DNA of 64,000 bases from Streptomyces dysideae (GTDB taxonomy: Bacteria; Actinomycetota; Actinomycetes; Streptomycetales; Streptomycetaceae): assembly GCF_001514305.1 (NCBI RefSeq), contig NZ_KQ949077.1, positions 293,721-357,720 on the forward strand. The letters run 5' to 3'. Numbering within the stretch: the first letter of the stretch is position 1; every line of letters begins with the position of its first letter. A program made the position numbers and the translations under genes. Below the pieces are notes generated by a model. It had not been told where the DNA came from and made no database searches. It was given only the letters and a program-made list of their open reading frames with translations. Of the stretch, positions 61,109-64,000 are shown one piece after another.

Positions 61109-62398
61109 GTGCCCGCTCCCCAGAAGACCGCCAGGCGATACCTGCTGGTCACCTCCGCCGTCCTGTCGTCCCTCGCGCTGGCATCCGCGCCCGCGGTCGC
61201 GGCCCCGAGCCCCTCGCCGAGCACCAGCCCGTCGACGAGCCCCTCGGCCACTCCCCCGGCGAACATGTCGACCGTGGGCGGCGCCCGGCTGGGACAGCCC
61301 GGCACGCAGGTCAACCTGGCCAGCGGGGTCCCGGTGCTGCCCAAGGACCTCTCCGCCCGGTCGTGGATCGTCGCCGACGCCGAGTCCGGCGAGGTCCTCG
61401 CCGCGCACAACTCGCACTGGCGACTGGCGCCCGCGAGCACCCTGAAGATGCTGTTCGCCGACACCGTGCTGCCGCGGTTCCCCGCCACGACCGAGCACAA
61501 GGTCATCCCCTCCGACCTGGCGGACGTCGGGTCCGGCTCCAGCCTGGTCGGCATAAAGGAGGGCGAGACGTACACCGTCCACGACCTGTGGCTCGGGGTG
61601 TTCCTGCGCTCCGGCAACGACGCCGTGCACGTGCTGTCGAAGATGAACGGCGGCATGGACAAGACCGTCGAGGAGATGAACGAGCACGCCGAGGAGCTGC
61701 AGGCCCTCGACACGCACGCGGTCTCCCCGGACGGCTATGACGCCGCGGGGCAGGTCTCGTCGGCGTACGACCTGACGCTGATCGCCCGTTCCGGGCTGCA
61801 GAAGAAGGATTTCCGCGAGTACTGCTCGACCGTCACCGCGAAGTTCCCGGGCGAGACGAAGAAGAACAAGAAGGGCAAGTCGGTCCGCGGGTCCTTCGAG
61901 ATCCAGAACACCAACCGGCTGCTGAGCGGCGACTCCGGCATCTCCGTCTACCAGGGCATCGCGGGCGTCAAGAACGGCAACACGACGAACGCCGGCGCGA
62001 CCTTCACCGGGGTCGCCGAACGCGACGGCACGGTGCTGCTCGTCACGGTCATGAACCCGGAGAAGGACGAGCACAACGAGGTCTACAAGGAGACCGCCAA
62101 GCTCTTCGACTGGGGTTTCAAGGCGGCCGGCAAGGTGCAGCCGGTGGGTGAGCTGGTGCCGCCGAAGAGCGCCCAGGCCAGCGCCCAGCCGGGTGCGAAC
62201 GACTCCGGCGAGGCCGGGGGCTCCGGGGACGGCGTGGCGTCCGGGAAGCCCGCGGCGAGCGCCTCGGTCGCGAGGGGTTCGGGCGGCATGGGGATCGCGC
62301 TCGCGATCACCGGCGGGGTGCTGGTGCTGCTCGCGGCGGGCGCGTTCCTGGTCAACCGCCGGTGGCCGCTGCCCGACCTGGTGCGCCGTCGCCGCTGA
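61109..62398 (+). CDS. D-alanyl-D-alanine carboxypeptidase (S11), membrane-anchored
   Basis: 429 aa. Signal peptide (YLLVTSAVLSSLALASAPAV, AAP), a Pro/Ser linker, then the penicillin-binding fold: SxxK at 110-113 (PASTLKM), SGN at 168-170 (FLRSGND) and, at the third motif, K-N-G (288-290, GVKNGNTT) where KTG is standard. A C-terminal transmembrane helix (GIALAITGGVLVLLAAGAFL) with a basic tail anchors it. It trims the terminal D-Ala of peptidoglycan stem peptides. The GTG at 61109 is used. The 3' end overlaps the convergent YihY gene by 47 bp. Confidence 0.9.
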   Translation: MPAPQKTARRYLLVTSAVLSSLALASAPAVAAPSPSPSTSPSTSPSATPPANMSTVGGARLGQPGTQVNLASGVPVLPKDLSARSWIVADAESGEVLAAHNSHWRLAPASTLKMLFADTVLPRFPATTEHKVIPSDLADVGSGSSLVGIKEGETYTVHDLWLGVFLRSGNDAVHVLSKMNGGMDKTVEEMNEHAEELQALDTHAVSPDGYDAAGQVSSAYDLTLIARSGLQKKDFREYCSTVTAKFPGETKKNKKGKSVRGSFEIQNTNRLLSGDSGISVYQGIAGVKNGNTTNAGATFTGVAERDGTVLLVTVMNPEKDEHNEVYKETAKLFDWGFKAAGKVQPVGELVPPKSAQASAQPGANDSGEAGGSGDGVASGKPAASASVARGSGGMGIALAITGGVLVLLAAGAFLVNRRWPLPDLVRRRR

Positions 62399-63314
62399 CG
62401 CCGGAGGTGCCTGGGGTGCCTGGGGTGCCTGGGGTGTCGGGGGCGTCGGGGGCGTCGGGGGCGTCCTCCTTGCTCTCCGTCGCCGTCCAGGCGGCGCAGA
62501 ACACGACCAGCTTCATGGTGAAGTTGATCCACAGCAGCAGGGCGACGGGCACCCCGAACGCGCCGTACATGCTCTTCCCGGCCACCCCCTGCATATAGCC
62601 GCTGAGCAGCACCTTCAGCAGTTCGAAGCCGATCGCGCCGATCAGCGCGGCCACCATCAGACGGCGGCGCGGCGGTTCGACGCCGGGCAGCAGGGTGAGG
62701 ACGTACAGGAGCAGCAGGAAGTCGGCCGCGACGGCGACGGCGAACGCGACGATCCGCAGCAGGACCCCGCCCCAGCCGCCCTCGTCGATGCCGATCCGCT
62801 CGGTGATCCAGCCGACCATCGCGGAGGCCACGGTGGAGGCCGCGAGCGTGACGAGGACGGCGCCGCCCAGGCCGACCAGGACGCCCGCGTCCTTGGCCTT
62901 GCGCAGGACGGGGTTCTCCTCGTCGTCGGGCAGCTCCCACACCGCGCGCAGGCACTCGCGCACGGAGCCGACCCAGCCTATGCCGGTGAACAGCAGCAGG
63001 GCGCCGGCGATGAGGCCCACGGTGCCGGCGTTCTCCACCAGGCCGCCGATGTTCAGCTGGTCGGAGATGCCGGGCACCTGCTCGGCGATCTTGTCCTCCA
63101 GCTTGTCCTGCTGCTCCTTGCTGAGCGTCGCGGCGGCGATCGCGGCGGCCACGGCGAGCATCGGGAACAGCGCGACGAAACTGGTGAACGTCATCGCGGC
63201 GGCGAGCCGCGTCCACTTCACCCGGTCCATGCGCTCGAACGACCGCCACGCGTGCGTGGTCGCCAGCCGGGTGAACAGTGGCCCCACGACGGGGAGTTCT
63301 TTCAGCCAGTCCAT
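62352..63314 (-). CDS. YihY/BrkB family membrane protein
   Basis: 320 aa with six transmembrane helices: RLAAAMTFTSFVALFPML, GTVGLIAGALLLFTGIGWVG, GLGGAVLVTLAASTVASAMV, LRIVAFAVAVAADFLLLLYV, LIGAIGFELLKVLLSGYM and VPVALLLWINFTMKLVVFCA. This is the YihY/BrkB family (once annotated as RNase BN). The C-terminus is a repeat of DAPDAPDAPDTPGTPGTPG, coded by a 9-10 bp tandem repeat. The ATG at 63314 overlaps the GtrA gene by 13 bp. Function uncertain. Confidence 0.92.
   Translation of the reverse strand: MDWLKELPVVGPLFTRLATTHAWRSFERMDRVKWTRLAAAMTFTSFVALFPMLAVAAAIAAATLSKEQQDKLEDKIAEQVPGISDQLNIGGLVENAGTVGLIAGALLLFTGIGWVGSVRECLRAVWELPDDEENPVLRKAKDAGVLVGLGGAVLVTLAASTVASAMVGWITERIGIDEGGWGGVLLRIVAFAVAVAADFLLLLYVLTLLPGVEPPRRRLMVAALIGAIGFELLKVLLSGYMQGVAGKSMYGAFGVPVALLLWINFTMKLVVFCAAWTATESKEDAPDAPDAPDTPGTPGTPGTSGVSGDGAPGRAAATGG
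62401..62463 (-). repeat. Tandem repeat encoding the YihY tail
   Basis: Units of GGTGCCTGG (three to four) and then GGGGGCGTC (three) encode the Pro-Gly-Thr and Asp-Ala-Pro triplets of the YihY C-terminus. Such repeats slip easily, so the length may vary between strains. Confidence 0.8.
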
Positions 63315-63739
63315 GATCCAACCCTGCCCTCCGTACGGAAGACCCATGTCCGAGTGCCCCAGAACCGCAGAACAGTCGCCAGCACCATGCCGATCCCGGC
63401 CCCGGAGACGGTGTCCGCGCGCTGCGAGGTGAGGCCGAGGCCGTAGTGACTCACGACGAGGCACAGGAGCTGTACGGCGGCCCCGGCGGCGTTGACCGCG
63501 AAGAACACGGCGCAGGGGCGCAGGCCCTTCGGCCGGCTGTGCCGGTAGGTGCCGAGCGCGTTGCCCGCGTACGCCACCGAACAGCCCGCGACGAAGGAGA
63601 GCACCTTGGCGGTGAGGGGGTCGAGGGCGGCCGGGCCGCGCAGGCAGGTGAAGAGGGAGAGGTCGACGGCGTAGGCGAGGAACCCGACAGACGCGAAGCC
63701 CAGCAACTCACGCCGGCCGGCCCACGCGCGCGTGCTCAC
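63302..63739 (-). CDS. GtrA family membrane protein
   Basis: 145 aa with four transmembrane helices: LLGFASVGFLAYAVDLSLFT, VLSFVAGCSVAYAGNALGTY, AVFFAVNAAGAAVQLLCLVV and GAGIGMVLATVLRFWGTRTWVF, the last with the GtrA end motif. GtrA proteins move or flip polyprenyl-linked sugars for wall polymers. The GTG at 63739 overlaps the stop of the UbiA gene (GTGA), so the two are coupled. It fits arabinan or wall glycan precursor metabolism. Confidence 0.92.
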   Translation of the reverse strand: MSTRAWAGRRELLGFASVGFLAYAVDLSLFTCLRGPAALDPLTAKVLSFVAGCSVAYAGNALGTYRHSRPKGLRPCAVFFAVNAAGAAVQLLCLVVSHYGLGLTSQRADTVSGAGIGMVLATVLRFWGTRTWVFRTEGRVGSWTG

Positions 63740-64000
63740 CAATTGGCCACTGCCAGGCCGTACATCGCGATCCACACGACGCCGATGAAGGCGAGCGCGC
63801 GGTCGCGCAGGACGACGTCCTCGGGTTCGCCGGCGGTGCCGCGGTCGGCGAAGACGGCGTACCGCAGGACGGCGAGGATGAAGGCGACCATGGACAGCTG
63901 CCGCCAGGGCAGCACGCTGGTGTTCGGCACGCCGCCCTCCTCCAGCGCCCACAGGCAGTAGCCGAGCACGGCGACTCCGGCCGCCAGCTGCCAGACGAAG
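63736..64000 (-). CDS. UbiA prenyltransferase, decaprenyl-phosphate phosphoribosyltransferase-like (partial)
   Basis: The last 87 codons of a gene entering from the right edge: FVWQLAAGVAVLGYCLWALE, VPNTSVLPWRQLSMVAFILA, LRYAVFADRGTAGEPEDVVL and IGVVWIAMYGLAVANW. The WALEE and RYA...G-AGEPEDV pattern is typical of the C-terminal part of the UbiA enzyme that makes decaprenyl-phosphoribose in actinobacteria. It is coupled to GtrA. N-terminal catalytic motifs lie outside the window. Confidence 0.8.
   Translation of the reverse strand, partial: FVWQLAAGVAVLGYCLWALEEGGVPNTSVLPWRQLSMVAFILAVLRYAVFADRGTAGEPEDVVLRDRALAFIGVVWIAMYGLAVANW

Overview
The window is a high-GC actinomycete chromosome segment, almost certainly Streptomyces. 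Third codon positions are very GC-rich, GTG and TTG starts are common, and the families are typical of the genus: XRE regulator with DUF397, tandem ECF sigma and anti-sigma pairs, DUF4328, a streptogrisin-like protease, a PGRP amidase with FG-GAP repeats and an SCO4848-type membrane protein. From memory, the order resembles the S. coelicolor core region around SCO4844-SCO4881; I could not check this.

Layout. (1) 1-14.1 kb is a cell-surface glycopolymer cluster. It holds a DUF6716-like transferase, a GT2, a bacterial polysialyltransferase homologue, two methyltransferase-like genes (one frameshifted), a GT8-TPR-pyruvyltransferase fusion, a TPR-GT29 sialyltransferase-like protein, an acyltransferase-3, a sulfotransferase and a broken GT2. 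An S1 protease sits inside it. Two different CMP-ulosonate-type transferase families together with pyruvyl, acyl, sulfo and methyl transferases suggest assembly and decoration of a nonulosonate-containing wall polymer. (2) 14.1-19.6 kb: a TetR repressor divergent from an FAD monooxygenase with two visible operators, a Uma2 nuclease-fold protein, an acyl-CoA mutase large subunit and an L,D-transpeptidase. (3) 19.8-24.8 kb: two paralogous ECF sigma/anti-sigma pairs, the second led by a lipoprotein and a small conserved protein. (4) 25.3-30.1 kb: two small proteins with an AAA ATPase/PD-(D/E)XK protein, a YcxB-like membrane protein, and a divergent XRE-DUF397 / DUF7848 / CxxC-protein module.

(5) 27.4-38.9 kb is an accessory, decaying zone. 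It has Rhs fragments, a golvesin-like scrap, a SUKH immunity pseudogene split by a large hairpin, a DUF1877 gene, further broken immunity-like genes, a complete IS256-family element carrying a SnoaL-like passenger, a 5'-truncated MmpS-like gene and an L,D-transpeptidase pseudogene. This looks like the graveyard of an Rhs toxin/immunity locus. (6) 39-47.4 kb: PGRP amidase, several small conserved proteins, a GH20 hexosaminidase and OHCU decarboxylase. (7) 47.6-51 kb: the sdhCDAB operon. (8) 51.2-64 kb: a secreted lectin-fold protein, a VOC protein, TetR, an MMPL exporter, a two-component system, an RsbW-like kinase, a membrane metallophosphoesterase, a D,D-carboxypeptidase, YihY, GtrA and the 3' end of a UbiA-type prenyltransferase. 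The last group again points to envelope biogenesis. No rRNA, tRNA or CRISPR array was seen.
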